Source: Candidatus Omnitrophota bacterium | GTDB taxonomy: Bacteria; Omnitrophota; Gorgyraeia; Gygaellales; Profunditerraquicolaceae | NCBI GenBank assembly: GCA_028714595.1 | Contig: JAQTMD010000058.1 | Location: 1-8,781 of the forward strand | Direction of reading: 5' to 3' | DNA: 8,781 nt | Part shown: piece after piece, positions 1 through 5,209 of the stretch | Position numbering within the stretch: position 1 is the stretch's first letter | Layout: every line of letters starts with the position of its first letter | The notes under the pieces: model-generated | The model's input: only the letters and a program-made list of their open reading frames with translations | Told to the model about the DNA's origin: nothing | Database searches by the model: none | Program-made: the position numbers and the translations under genes

Positions 1-26
1 AAAACAGCCGCCTGGCGGCGGCTGTT
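1..26 (-). terminator. Rho-independent terminator after the integrase
   Basis: A 10-bp perfect stem (3-12 paired with 17-26, core CAGCCGCC/GGCGGCTG) closes a 4-nt loop. Read on the minus strand it is followed by TTTT at the window edge. It lies about 110 bp past the integrase stop, so it probably ends that transcript. The T run may continue outside the window. Confidence 0.7.
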
Positions 27-98
27 GTCTGCTTTTGTAAACCTAGCGCTTCGCCCATTGCGCGTCCCGGCACGAGGCACTAAGACGGCACTTGCGGC

Positions 99-121
99 AG
101 ATGTTATCTACATCTTACATC
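99..121. repeat. Short inverted repeat downstream of the integrase
   Basis: AGATGT (99-104) and ACATCT (110-115) are inverted copies around a 5-nt AT-rich centre. A further ACATC follows at 117-121. There is no T tail, so it is not a terminator. It could be a recombinase or repressor site, but at this size chance cannot be excluded. Confidence 0.25.
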
Positions 122-137
122 CGTTCCCGTGGGCTCG

Positions 138-1097
138 TCAAGCCGCCTGTGGACAAGTGATTTTGTCCGGAAACGCCTTGCGGTAGGCCGCCTTCAAGTC
201 GCCACATTCGAGGTGAGTGTACCTCTGGGTAGTATTCAACCGGGCATGGCCGAGCAATTGCTGGATGTAACGGATGTCGGTGCCGTGTTTCAGCAGTTGT
301 GTCGCGTTGCCGTGCCGGCACGAGTGCGGGCTGATCTTCTTGGTGATGCCCGCAGACGCCCTGGCGGCCCGGAACGCCTTCTGTATCGCGTCCTTGTCCA
401 GGCGGTTTCCCATCGCGTTCGGGCCGATGTTGATGAAGAGTGGCGAGGCGGACAGCCCCTCTCGCTCCAACAGAGCCTCCCGCATCGCGATCCACCGGCA
501 CAGGTGCCTGTTGGCCTGCTCCGTCCAGAACACGGTGCGCCTGTGGTTGCGGCGCTTGAAGGTCCGGACGACGGCCGACATCTCCCCGACGTTCAGGTCC
601 TCGACGTCAATCGAGAGCAGTTCCCCGATGCGCAGGCCCGTCGCCCAGAGCATGGCCACGGCGGCCGCGTTCCTAACGTCGAGAGGCAGGATGTCGCTGA
701 AAGTGCCGGCGACCAGCGAGTAGTCCTCCGGGGTCATGGTCGGGTACGGTTCGGAGTCGCGCACGGCCGGCGTCGGTATCAGCGACTCGCTCCACGCGAC
801 GCGCCCGCGCTCGTGAAGCCACCTCCACATCGTCTTGGCCGCCGTCACGTACAGCGACCTCGTGCCGCTCCGCAGGCCCCGCTTCTCGAGCTCGTAGGCG
901 TACCCGCAGAAGTCGTCCGGGGTCATTTCCCCGATCGACATGCCCGAATCGTCGGCCCAGCGGCGCAACGCGGACAGCCCCCCGTGATACGACATGACCG
1001 TCGCGGCGGAGTGCTTGGCGCGGCACCAGGAGATGAACTCCGCGACCAGGTCTGAATTAGCCGTCTCGTAAAATTCCTCTGCCATAATGCGACCCAC
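138..1097 (-). CDS. int: Tyrosine recombinase / phage integrase
   Basis: This 319-aa protein is a site-specific recombinase of the tyrosine (lambda integrase/XerC-D) family, expected to cut and rejoin DNA at att sites through a 3'-phosphotyrosine link. Residues about 10-105 look like the SAM-like core-binding domain (SYHGGLSALRRWADD, YVTAAKTMWRWL), and 120-310 form the catalytic domain. The full active-site set is visible: R156 (ATGLRIGEL), K181 (TFKRR), H258 and R261 (SPHSCRHGNATQ), H284 (LLGHARLNT) and nucleophile Y293 (TTQRYTH). Its length matches XerC/D-like enzymes that lack a separate arm-binding domain. The chosen start is GTG at 1097, because a GGAGG Shine-Dalgarno (minus strand, 1105-1109) lies 7 nt upstream. 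An in-frame ATG at 1085 would give MAEEFYE but is badly spaced from that SD. The gene stands alone with a structured leader and its own terminator. It could alternatively be a Xer-type resolvase; the phage context favours integrase. Confidence 0.95.
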   Translation of the reverse strand: MGRIMAEEFYETANSDLVAEFISWCRAKHSAATVMSYHGGLSALRRWADDSGMSIGEMTPDDFCGYAYELEKRGLRSGTRSLYVTAAKTMWRWLHERGRVAWSESLIPTPAVRDSEPYPTMTPEDYSLVAGTFSDILPLDVRNAAAVAMLWATGLRIGELLSIDVEDLNVGEMSAVVRTFKRRNHRRTVFWTEQANRHLCRWIAMREALLEREGLSASPLFINIGPNAMGNRLDKDAIQKAFRAARASAGITKKISPHSCRHGNATQLLKHGTDIRYIQQLLGHARLNTTQRYTHLECGDLKAAYRKAFPDKITCPQAA

Positions 1098-1146
1098 TTA
1101 CTCCCCTCCCGGACTATCAGGAACGGAAGGGTTTCGGTGGGTCGCA
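1088..1146 (-). promoter_or_regulatory. Hairpin enclosing the integrase SD and start codon
   Basis: A perfect 10-bp inverted repeat (TGCGACCCAC on the plus strand at 1088-1097, GTGGGTCGCA at 1137-1146) would fold in the integrase mRNA so that the GTG start lies in the 3' arm. Inside it, CCCUUCC (from 1125-1131) can pair with GGAGGGG (from 1103-1109), which contains the SD, across a symmetric 5x5 internal loop. The apical loop is about 15 nt. If this forms, both ribosome-binding elements are hidden. The pairing is read directly from sequence; the regulatory role is inferred. Confidence 0.5.
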
Positions 1147-1149
1147 CCT

Positions 1150-1175
1150 GCCGCCGACACGAAGTCAGCGGCGGC
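1150..1175 (-). promoter_or_regulatory. Second hairpin in the integrase leader
   Basis: GCCGCCG (1150-1156) and CGGCGGC (1169-1175) form a 7-bp GC-only stem with a 12-nt loop, 4 nt from the hairpin that covers the start codon. Inside the loop GAC and GTC can add 3 pairs. No T run follows, so it is probably a structural leader element, not a terminator. Confidence 0.4.
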
Positions 1176-1213
1176 CCGCCGCGCGCGTAAATCCGTGCGC
1201 CGCAGGTAACGCG

Positions 1214-1222
1214 ATTTTACCA
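1214..1222 (-). promoter_or_regulatory. Predicted extended -10 promoter for the integrase
   Basis: The minus strand reads TGG-TAAAAT, an extended -10 element (TGn plus a 5/6 match to TATAAT). No good -35 lies at 17 nt, which an extended -10 can tolerate. Transcription would start near 1207 and give a leader of about 110 nt carrying both hairpins. The inverted repeat CTATC/GATAG (1230-1244) covers the usual -35 area and could be an operator. Confidence 0.35.
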
Positions 1223-1338
1223 CGTCAACCTATCCGCCTGATAGCCGCGCTTTCGCGCTTCTCCCCGAGGGGAAACGGAAGGGTTCCTAATTAACTTGTC
1301 CACAACCTACACCGAGGGCGCGAATTGCGTCAAGCTCG

Positions 1339-1378
1339 ACAAACAAAAGACCGCCCCGTGGGAGAGGGGGCGGTCTTT
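1339..1378 (-). terminator. Rho-independent terminator after the 185-aa gene
   Basis: A 12-bp perfect stem (1346-1357 paired with 1367-1378, core GACCGCCCC/GGGGCGGTC) has a 9-nt loop. On the minus strand the stem ends in TTTT followed by GTTTG. It lies 24 bp beyond the stop at 1402 and insulates that gene from the integrase downstream. The A-run on the other side means it may also work on the plus strand. Confidence 0.85.
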
Positions 1379-1401
1379 CGCGGCTCGATGTTTCTAATCG
1401 C

Positions 1402-1959
1402 CTAACCTTTATCCTCGATGTCATTTACGTTCCAGTTCTTCCTCGCGAGTATTTTGTCGCGCAGGTGAATTCCCATCACGAAAAATAAATCCTCGATTTC
1501 CGACCCGTCCTTAAACAGGAACTCCTTGAGAGGATCTAGGCGCGAATCATCGCGCAACGCTTCAATGACGGATTTCGAGTCCTCCTGCACGTCGTAGGAA
1601 GTTGCCGGTTTTAGCGCCTCTACCTTGACGGCAAGTTCGTCAAAATTGTCATCAACGAATTTCTCCCCTCCGCTTTCCTTGAGAAAATTCATGCCGCGTT
1701 CAGTGAGCGAAAGAGGGCTTTTGTTCTTTCCTAGCGGCCCACGCTTGCTCAAGAGAGTGTCGCATACCGCCACTTTTACCGATAGGTCTCCGACCGTCTT
1801 GCGTAATCCATTGTGTTCGTCCTTGCCGAGGGTTGTTTCTAGGTTGTCGACCTTGTTCTTGTATTCACCGATTTTATGGGACGAAACCATGAAAGCGGTG
1901 ATGATCGTGACCAACAGGTTGGCCACGAATACCGCAACTGCTATTAGCGCATTATTCAT
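1402..1959 (-). CDS. Membrane-anchored coiled-coil protein, unknown function
   Basis: I do not recognise a named family. The 185-aa product starts with one strong hydrophobic helix (residues 4-25, ALIAVAVFVANLLVTIITAFMV) without a clear cleavage site, so it probably stays as an N-terminal anchor. Residues about 30-72 are charged and heptad-like (KIGEYKNKVDNLETTLG...LRKTVGDLSVKVAVCDTLL), suggesting a short coiled coil. Residues 80-150 (SPLSLTERGMNFLKESGGEKFVDDN) resemble a small helical, winged-helix-like domain seen in many uncharacterised bacterial proteins. The start is ATG at 1959 and no SD precedes it. The gene has its own promoter (1993-2021) and its own terminator, so it is a free-standing unit between lysis genes and integrase. 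GC is about 45-53%, below the peptidase gene. A lysogen-expressed role such as superinfection exclusion is possible but is inferred only from layout and topology. Confidence 0.75.
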   Translation of the reverse strand: MNNALIAVAVFVANLLVTIITAFMVSSHKIGEYKNKVDNLETTLGKDEHNGLRKTVGDLSVKVAVCDTLLSKRGPLGKNKSPLSLTERGMNFLKESGGEKFVDDNFDELAVKVEALKPATSYDVQEDSKSVIEALRDDSRLDPLKEFLFKDGSEIEDLFFVMGIHLRDKILARKNWNVNDIEDKG

Positions 1960-1992
1960 AGTCGGTTGTGGTTAGGTGATTCTACTGATTGG

Positions 1993-2021
1993 ATTGTAAA
2001 CCACGCCAGCTTATCCGACAA
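1993..2021 (-). promoter_or_regulatory. Sigma-70-type promoter for the 185-aa gene
   Basis: On the minus strand TTGTCG (2016-2021) is followed after exactly 17 nt by TACAAT (1993-1998), a 4/6 and a 5/6 match to consensus. Transcription would start near 1986 and give a leader of about 27 nt. The promoter lies just past the terminator of the lysis cluster, which supports independent expression. Confidence 0.6.
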
Positions 2022-2038
2022 GACTTCCGATTTCCTTT

Positions 2039-2063
2039 AAAAAGCCGCCCGATGGGGGCGGCT
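2039..2063 (-). terminator. Rho-independent terminator of the lysis cluster
   Basis: An 8-bp stem (AGCCGCCC at 2043-2050, GGGCGGCT at 2056-2063) with a 5-nt loop is followed on the minus strand by TTTTT (2043-2039). It lies 14 bp after the holin-like gene. Confidence 0.8.
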
Positions 2064-2076
2064 AAATGTCGCTCGT

Positions 2077-2358
2077 TCAGTCTACGTATCCGGGCTTCAC
2101 CAGCTTGTGCGTCGCCCAGGCGAACAGGGCGGAGATGGCCGTGTCGAGCGACACCGCCAGCGCGGCGGCGAGGGCGTCGGACGCGCCGGTAAACCATAGG
2201 ACGCAAAGCGACGATAGGAGCGATACCCCAAGGTTGACCGCCTTGAGCCACGGACTGCCGTTGAGCATGGTCTTGGCCTTCACTGTGCCGGTGACGGCGA
2301 ACGAGACGAGCGCCTGGGCGAGCCTCTGCGAGACGTAGGAGATAATTTGAGCTGCCAT
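2077..2358 (-). CDS. Putative holin, two membrane helices
   Basis: This 93-aa protein has the build of a small phage holin, which forms membrane lesions that let an endolysin reach the wall. Residues 1-23 form a likely amphipathic helix. Two hydrophobic segments follow, at about 40-58 (AVNLGVSLLSSLCVLWFTG) and 63-82 (LAAALAVSLDTAISALFAWA), and the tail is short with basic residues (HKLVKPG). I cannot assign a specific holin family; the call rests on size, topology and position directly behind a peptidase gene. The start at 2358 lies 9 nt after the stop of that gene (2368-2370), so the two are probably co-transcribed and translationally coupled. The SD is weak (ACGGAAAAAT before ATG). A strong terminator ends the unit. 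It could instead be another small phage membrane protein. Confidence 0.65.
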   Translation of the reverse strand: MAAQIISYVSQRLAQALVSFAVTGTVKAKTMLNGSPWLKAVNLGVSLLSSLCVLWFTGASDALAAALAVSLDTAISALFAWATHKLVKPGYVD

Positions 2359-2367
2359 ATTTTTCCG

Positions 2368-3306
2368 TTATTTGTTCAGCCGGCTGAACTCCGCGAACGT
2401 GGCGTGCGGGAAGCTGTCGAAGTCGGCGGTCTTGAGCGTGACCGCCGGGCCGCCGGAGAACATCCCGTCCTTCGAGTTGCGGTCTATGAACTGCGCCAGC
2501 ACCTTCGCCGGCTCGTCGGCGACCAGGTACTCGATGCCCTTGGCGGACGTTATCTTGAGCGCGTGGCGGCCGAGGCCCTCGCACTCGAACACCTTCGTGT
2601 TCTCCTTCAGCTTGACGTTGGGCATGGGTTTGTCGGTTAGGTCCTTAGGCGAGAAGGGCGCGTTATAGGCGGCGACGATCTGGCTGACGTAATCGAGCGG
2701 GAACGACCCGGGTCCGCCGGTCCCGTTGGCCTCGGTGTCCCAGACGCGTATCCGGTCGTCTATCCTCTCCACGACCATCGCGTGGCCGCTGTTGCAGAAC
2801 CAGAGGGGGGTCTTCCTCAATGCGGCTTTCATCGCGGCGACGTCCGTCGGCACCCAGCGGAGTCGGCCGAACACCCACTCCTCGAACAGCTTTAGCGCCT
2901 CGGCCTTCACGCCGTCCGGCGGCTCAATACCGTATTCCGCTCGCGTCATCTGGCGGTCCCACGGCCAAAGCTCCTCGCGGCACCCGCCGCCGCGGCGGAT
3001 GCCGGAGTCGCAGGCGGAGAAGCTGTTGCCCCTTTCGGTGCACCCGCAGAGCCAGTACCACAGCCTCTCCGACAGGTTGAGCGTCCTGCCGTGGAAGGCG
3101 GACATGTACCCGCACAGGGCCGCCCTGCTCGCCTGGACGCAGTTCATGGTGTCCATTCCGAACTTGCGTTGCGTCTCGAACTTCGGCCGGTACGGGGTCC
3201 AGTCGCCGAACGGGTTGACGTCGGGCAGGTCGTCGCCGACCCCACCGGCGAAGATCAGCGACGGGTCGATGGGTTCTAGGATGACGTGATTTGTTTTCTG
3301 TTCCAT
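2368..3306 (-). CDS. Papain-like cysteine peptidase-type phage protein
   Basis: The 312-aa product fits a papain-like fold peptidase seen in phages, possibly the endolysin or a virion peptidase. The probable nucleophile is C56 in FGMDTMNCVQASRA. The probable base is H175 in CNSGHAMVVERIDDRIRVWD, followed by D190 or N194 (WDTEANG) as third residue. The His-hydrophobic-strand-turn-D/N order is typical of C1/C39-like enzymes. Cysteines are unusually many (C56, C65, C87, C89, C99, C109, C171). The C-terminal part (about 228-312) looks like a separate domain of unknown role. There is no signal peptide, so export would need the holin. The start is ATG at 3306. An open frame extends to 3489, but its first 61 residues are Arg-rich, unlike the rest, and overlap a plausible small gene in another frame. 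The stop of that small gene lies 5 nt before this ATG. Substrate is unknown. Confidence 0.7.
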   Translation of the reverse strand: MEQKTNHVILEPIDPSLIFAGGVGDDLPDVNPFGDWTPYRPKFETQRKFGMDTMNCVQASRAALCGYMSAFHGRTLNLSERLWYWLCGCTERGNSFSACDSGIRRGGGCREELWPWDRQMTRAEYGIEPPDGVKAEALKLFEEWVFGRLRWVPTDVAAMKAALRKTPLWFCNSGHAMVVERIDDRIRVWDTEANGTGGPGSFPLDYVSQIVAAYNAPFSPKDLTDKPMPNVKLKENTKVFECEGLGRHALKITSAKGIEYLVADEPAKVLAQFIDRNSKDGMFSGGPAVTLKTADFDSFPHATFAEFSRLNK

Positions 3307-3311
3307 ATTCT

Positions 3312-3434
3312 TCAGTTGAGCGACCTTAGCCAGGCGGCCGCATATTCGCCCATGCCGAGCATGAAGCAGCACAGCGCGGCGATGGCGGCCAAGGCGGCAT
3401 ACCTGTTCAGTCTCGTTGCCGTGGATTTGCGCAT
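3312..3434 (-). CDS. 40-aa single-helix membrane peptide
   Basis: A short frame from ATG 3434 to TGA 3312 encodes MRKSTATRLN, then a hydrophobic helix at residues 11-29 (RYAALAAIAALCCFMLGMG), then YAAAWLRSLN. Basic residues before the helix (R2, K3, R8, R11) predict the N-terminus inside. Its stop is 5 nt upstream of the peptidase ATG, which fits coupled translation in one operon. No SD is visible. Its place at the head of a peptidase-holin unit suggests a lysis accessory such as a second holin, pinholin or antiholin, but that is inference. The alternative is an untranslated leader; the coherent topology and tight spacing favour a gene. Confidence 0.5.
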   Translation of the reverse strand: MRKSTATRLNRYAALAAIAALCCFMLGMGEYAAAWLRSLN

Positions 3435-3452
3435 AGGGGTTGTTTGTGGGGC

Positions 3453-3481
3453 TTGACCGTCCGGCCCGGACGTGGTAGCCT
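3453..3481 (+). promoter_or_regulatory. Promoter of the secreted-protein gene
   Basis: TTGACC (3453-3458) is followed after exactly 17 nt by TAGCCT (3476-3481), a 5/6 match and a weak match to the sigma-70 consensus. Transcription would start near 3488, leaving a leader of about 18 nt without an SD before the ATG at 3507. Confidence 0.45.
3458..3472. promoter_or_regulatory. 15-bp palindrome, likely operator
   Basis: CGTCCGG (3458-3464), one central C, and CCGGACG (3466-3472) form a perfect 7-bp-arm palindrome. It overlaps the last base of the plus-strand -35 and fills most of the spacer. It also sits just downstream of the predicted minus-strand start. A dimeric repressor here could block both directions. 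It lacks a T tail, so it is not a terminator. Confidence 0.45.
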
Positions 3482-3484
3482 CGG

Positions 3485-3514
3485 GGCATAGCCTAACCGC
3501 TCAATTATGATCAA
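3485..3514 (-). promoter_or_regulatory. Possible promoter of the lysis cluster
   Basis: On the minus strand TTGATC (3509-3514) and TATGCC (3485-3490) are 18 nt apart. The -10 is poor, so this is a weak prediction. It would start transcription near 3478, about 44 nt before the 40-aa peptide, and its -35 would overlap the first codons of the divergent gene. Confidence 0.25.
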
Positions 3515-4820
3515 GCCTTTTCGTTCCGCGTCAGTCCTATCGGCCATCGCCGCGCTTTTCCTGCTCGCCGCCCCCTCCGCCCACGCCGGCAGTGTCATCA
3601 GGGGACAGGCGACCGATTCGGTCTATTACGTCTCTGGCAACTCCCGTTACGTATTCCCGAACCAGTCAACTTTTTTGTCCTGGTATCCGGACTTTTCGGG
3701 CGTGGTCACGGTCAGCGACGCCGAACTTTCGTCCGTGCCGCTTGCCGGCAACGTGACCTACAGGCCAGGCGTGAGGCTGGTGAAGGTTCAGACCGACCCC
3801 AAGACCTATGCGGTGGACAAGGGCGGGGTTTTGCGTTGGGTCACGTCGGAGGCGGCGGCCAGGGACCTGTACGGCGACGACTGGAACAGGCAGATAGACG
3901 ACGTGCCGGACATCTTCTTCACAAATTACAGGGTGGGAGAGCCGATATCGTCGCGGGCGGATTTCGTGCCGGCGGAGGTAATCGCATTAGCCATGTCCAT
4001 CTCTGATGACAAACGCTTTGATGCCCCTCTTGCCGTCATCTCTTCCGTAACAGTTGGGCAATCGCAACAGCCGACGCAGCCGATACAGCAAACCAACATC
4101 CAGACCAATGATTCGTATACGGCAGCGACCCAACCGGCGAAACCCGATATCACTTTCACCCGTGATCCTGTGGTTGTTCCGTATGTCGGCGATGACGGGT
4201 TGTGGCGTGTTCGTCCGGATTTCGAATCATCGGTTCCTGTCAAGGTTACCGGTAACCTTGGTCCATTTCCTCCAAAGTCAGGTTTGACTACGATATTGAC
4301 ATTCTCCGCTGATAATCACGTGGATGCAAAACGAGTGCTTTCTTTTGAAACAGGGAAGGGTGTTATGTCGCTTGGATTTAGCAATCCGGTCTCCCCCACG
4401 TCCCTTATCAGGCCATATTCACACTGCATCGCGGTTGGCCCGATAAAATCCTACCCACGCGTCGGAGCCGCGTTGCTCGCGTCGAATACCGATTCATCTA
4501 TCGCAGATCTCAACTCCCTAACATTCAGAGTCAGTGTTGACGAATGTTCTGTATTGGCTCCTGATTCACGCCTTATTGTAAAGGACTTGTTTGGCTTCAC
4601 CCTCATGGATTCCCCTGTCATGGGTGGCTTGGCTCAATCCAACAGGCCCCTGATAACCATTCCAGCCAACGCAATTAATTCCAGGCTTCTGGTGACTTTG
4701 ACCGGCGTATCCTTTCCGACCACTGGCGGCTTGGCCACATTAACCATTGTTTCTGCCGAAGGCGACATAACAGTGAAGATTTCTGGAGCCTCTGCTTACG
4801 CCAATGAACAGTATTGGTAG
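3507..4820 (+). CDS. Secreted CPR-type surface protein, chimeric
   Basis: This 437-aa protein has a Sec signal peptide (residues 1-27, K3/R6, hydrophobic 9-22, cleavage after AHA). Residues about 33-146 form a domain I recognise as common in secreted proteins of Parcubacteria and other CPR bacteria, with VYYVSGNSRYVFPN, TFLSWYPDFSGV, YRPGVRLVKVQTDPKTYAV, GGVLRWVTSEAAARDLYG and WNRQIDDVPDIFFTNYRVG. Its biochemical role is unknown. A Gln/Thr-rich linker (184-212) leads to a C-terminal region (213-437) that I do not recognise; it is rich in short hydrophobic strands and looks like one or two beta-sandwich domains, with only two cysteines (C307, C347). GC falls from roughly 57-67% over the N-terminal domain to about 40-48% after the linker, suggesting a fusion of different origins. 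The start is ATG 3507 with no SD. The protein probably sits on or leaves the host surface and may change phage or cell contact. Confidence 0.8.
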   Translation: MIKPFRSASVLSAIAALFLLAAPSAHAGSVIRGQATDSVYYVSGNSRYVFPNQSTFLSWYPDFSGVVTVSDAELSSVPLAGNVTYRPGVRLVKVQTDPKTYAVDKGGVLRWVTSEAAARDLYGDDWNRQIDDVPDIFFTNYRVGEPISSRADFVPAEVIALAMSISDDKRFDAPLAVISSVTVGQSQQPTQPIQQTNIQTNDSYTAATQPAKPDITFTRDPVVVPYVGDDGLWRVRPDFESSVPVKVTGNLGPFPPKSGLTTILTFSADNHVDAKRVLSFETGKGVMSLGFSNPVSPTSLIRPYSHCIAVGPIKSYPRVGAALLASNTDSSIADLNSLTFRVSVDECSVLAPDSRLIVKDLFGFTLMDSPVMGGLAQSNRPLITIPANAINSRLLVTLTGVSFPTTGGLATLTIVSAEGDITVKISGASAYANEQYW

Positions 4821-4849
4821 TCATTATTCATCCTGATGGCATATGTTAT

Positions 4850-5185
4850 ATGGGAAAAATAGATAATTCCGATTTATCGGATCTTAGGCGTCGGGTTAGT
4901 CAGATTGAAGCGTTTGACACGTTAGTTTTGTTTTCGGATTTAATCAATGCGAAGGCTTATAGAGATAAATTTATGTCGGGTCAAATTAAGATTAATCGTA
5001 GTTCCAGAGTAAAAAACGTCATTGGTGGTTTTTTGTTTGGATCAATTTTTGGTTTCTTCCTTGGTTGGTTTGCGACTTTTTCCGCCCCAGAACATGCAAG
5101 AAACCTTGCAGAGTTAGTGATGGCTATATTTTGTGGTGTCATTGGTTTGGTTATTGCGTTTGATTGCAACCGCTCCAATAAGTAG
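4850..5185 (+). CDS. Two-helix glycine-zipper membrane protein, unknown
   Basis: The family is not recognised. From ATG 4850 the product is 111 aa: a charged cytoplasmic-type N-terminal part (1-55, with SDLSDLRRRVSQIEAF), then two membrane helices at about 57-78 and 88-106, and a short polar tail. Helix 1 carries a perfect glycine zipper, G60-x3-G64-x3-G68-x3-G72 (GGFLFGSIFGFFLG), a motif for tight helix packing and oligomers. The predicted topology is both ends inside. A TTG at 4814 in the same frame would add 12 residues and overlap the upstream gene by 7 nt; ATG is preferred, but neither has a good SD. GC is about 40%, well below the phage genes around it. It follows the secreted-protein gene by 29 nt and may be co-transcribed. 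A role in membrane defence or in partnering the secreted protein is only a guess. Confidence 0.65.
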   Translation: MGKIDNSDLSDLRRRVSQIEAFDTLVLFSDLINAKAYRDKFMSGQIKINRSSRVKNVIGGFLFGSIFGFFLGWFATFSAPEHARNLAELVMAIFCGVIGLVIAFDCNRSNK

Positions 5186-5209
5186 TAGTTTAGGCAAACA
5201 GGCTAGAGC
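5186..5209. other. Convergent junction without clear terminator
   Basis: Only 24 bp separate the stops of two converging genes. The best inverted repeat is AATAAG/CTTATT (5177-5182, 5209-5214) with a 26-nt spacer, too weak to call a terminator. Readthrough antisense transcription is possible. Confidence 0.4.

Larger units (their letters stand above)
1098..1401. other. Gene-free integrase upstream region, possible attP
   Basis: This 304-bp stretch has no credible ORF. It holds the integrase leader hairpins, a predicted extended -10 promoter, and several short repeats: AACGGAAGGGTT twice in direct orientation (1122-1133, 1274-1285), CTATCAGG at 1114-1121 with an inverted copy at 1237-1244, and the inverted pair CTATC/GATAG at 1230-1244. 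It also holds the terminator of the neighbouring gene. An AT-richer patch (about 1286-1296, CTAATTAACTT) lies beside the second repeat copy. Integrase genes often sit next to attP, and short repeats around a core are typical of recombinase and excisionase sites. No att core can be assigned without a host junction. Confidence 0.35.

Noticed and set aside
129..1055. 308-aa plus-strand open frame
   Set aside because: It lies antisense to the integrase, is Arg/Pro/Val/Gly-rich with no domain, and is explained by the high GC of the real gene.
1241..1272. Small hairpins (GCGC-TTTC-GCGC and TCCCC-GA-GGGGA)
   Set aside because: The stems are only 4-5 bp with no T tail. They may add to the structure of the region but do not support a terminator or RNA gene.
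1982..2584. 200-aa minus-strand frame over the holin and peptidase end
   Set aside because: It is in a different frame from both, is very Arg-rich, and runs through the terminator at 2039-2063. It is a shadow frame.
2726..3289. 187-aa plus-strand frame
   Set aside because: It is antisense to the peptidase coding region and has no RBS, promoter or recognisable motif.
3307..3489. N-terminal 61-residue extension of the peptidase
   Set aside because: The extension is Arg-rich and low-complexity, unlike the rest, and overlaps the 40-aa membrane frame and the divergent promoter. ATG 3306 is the better start.
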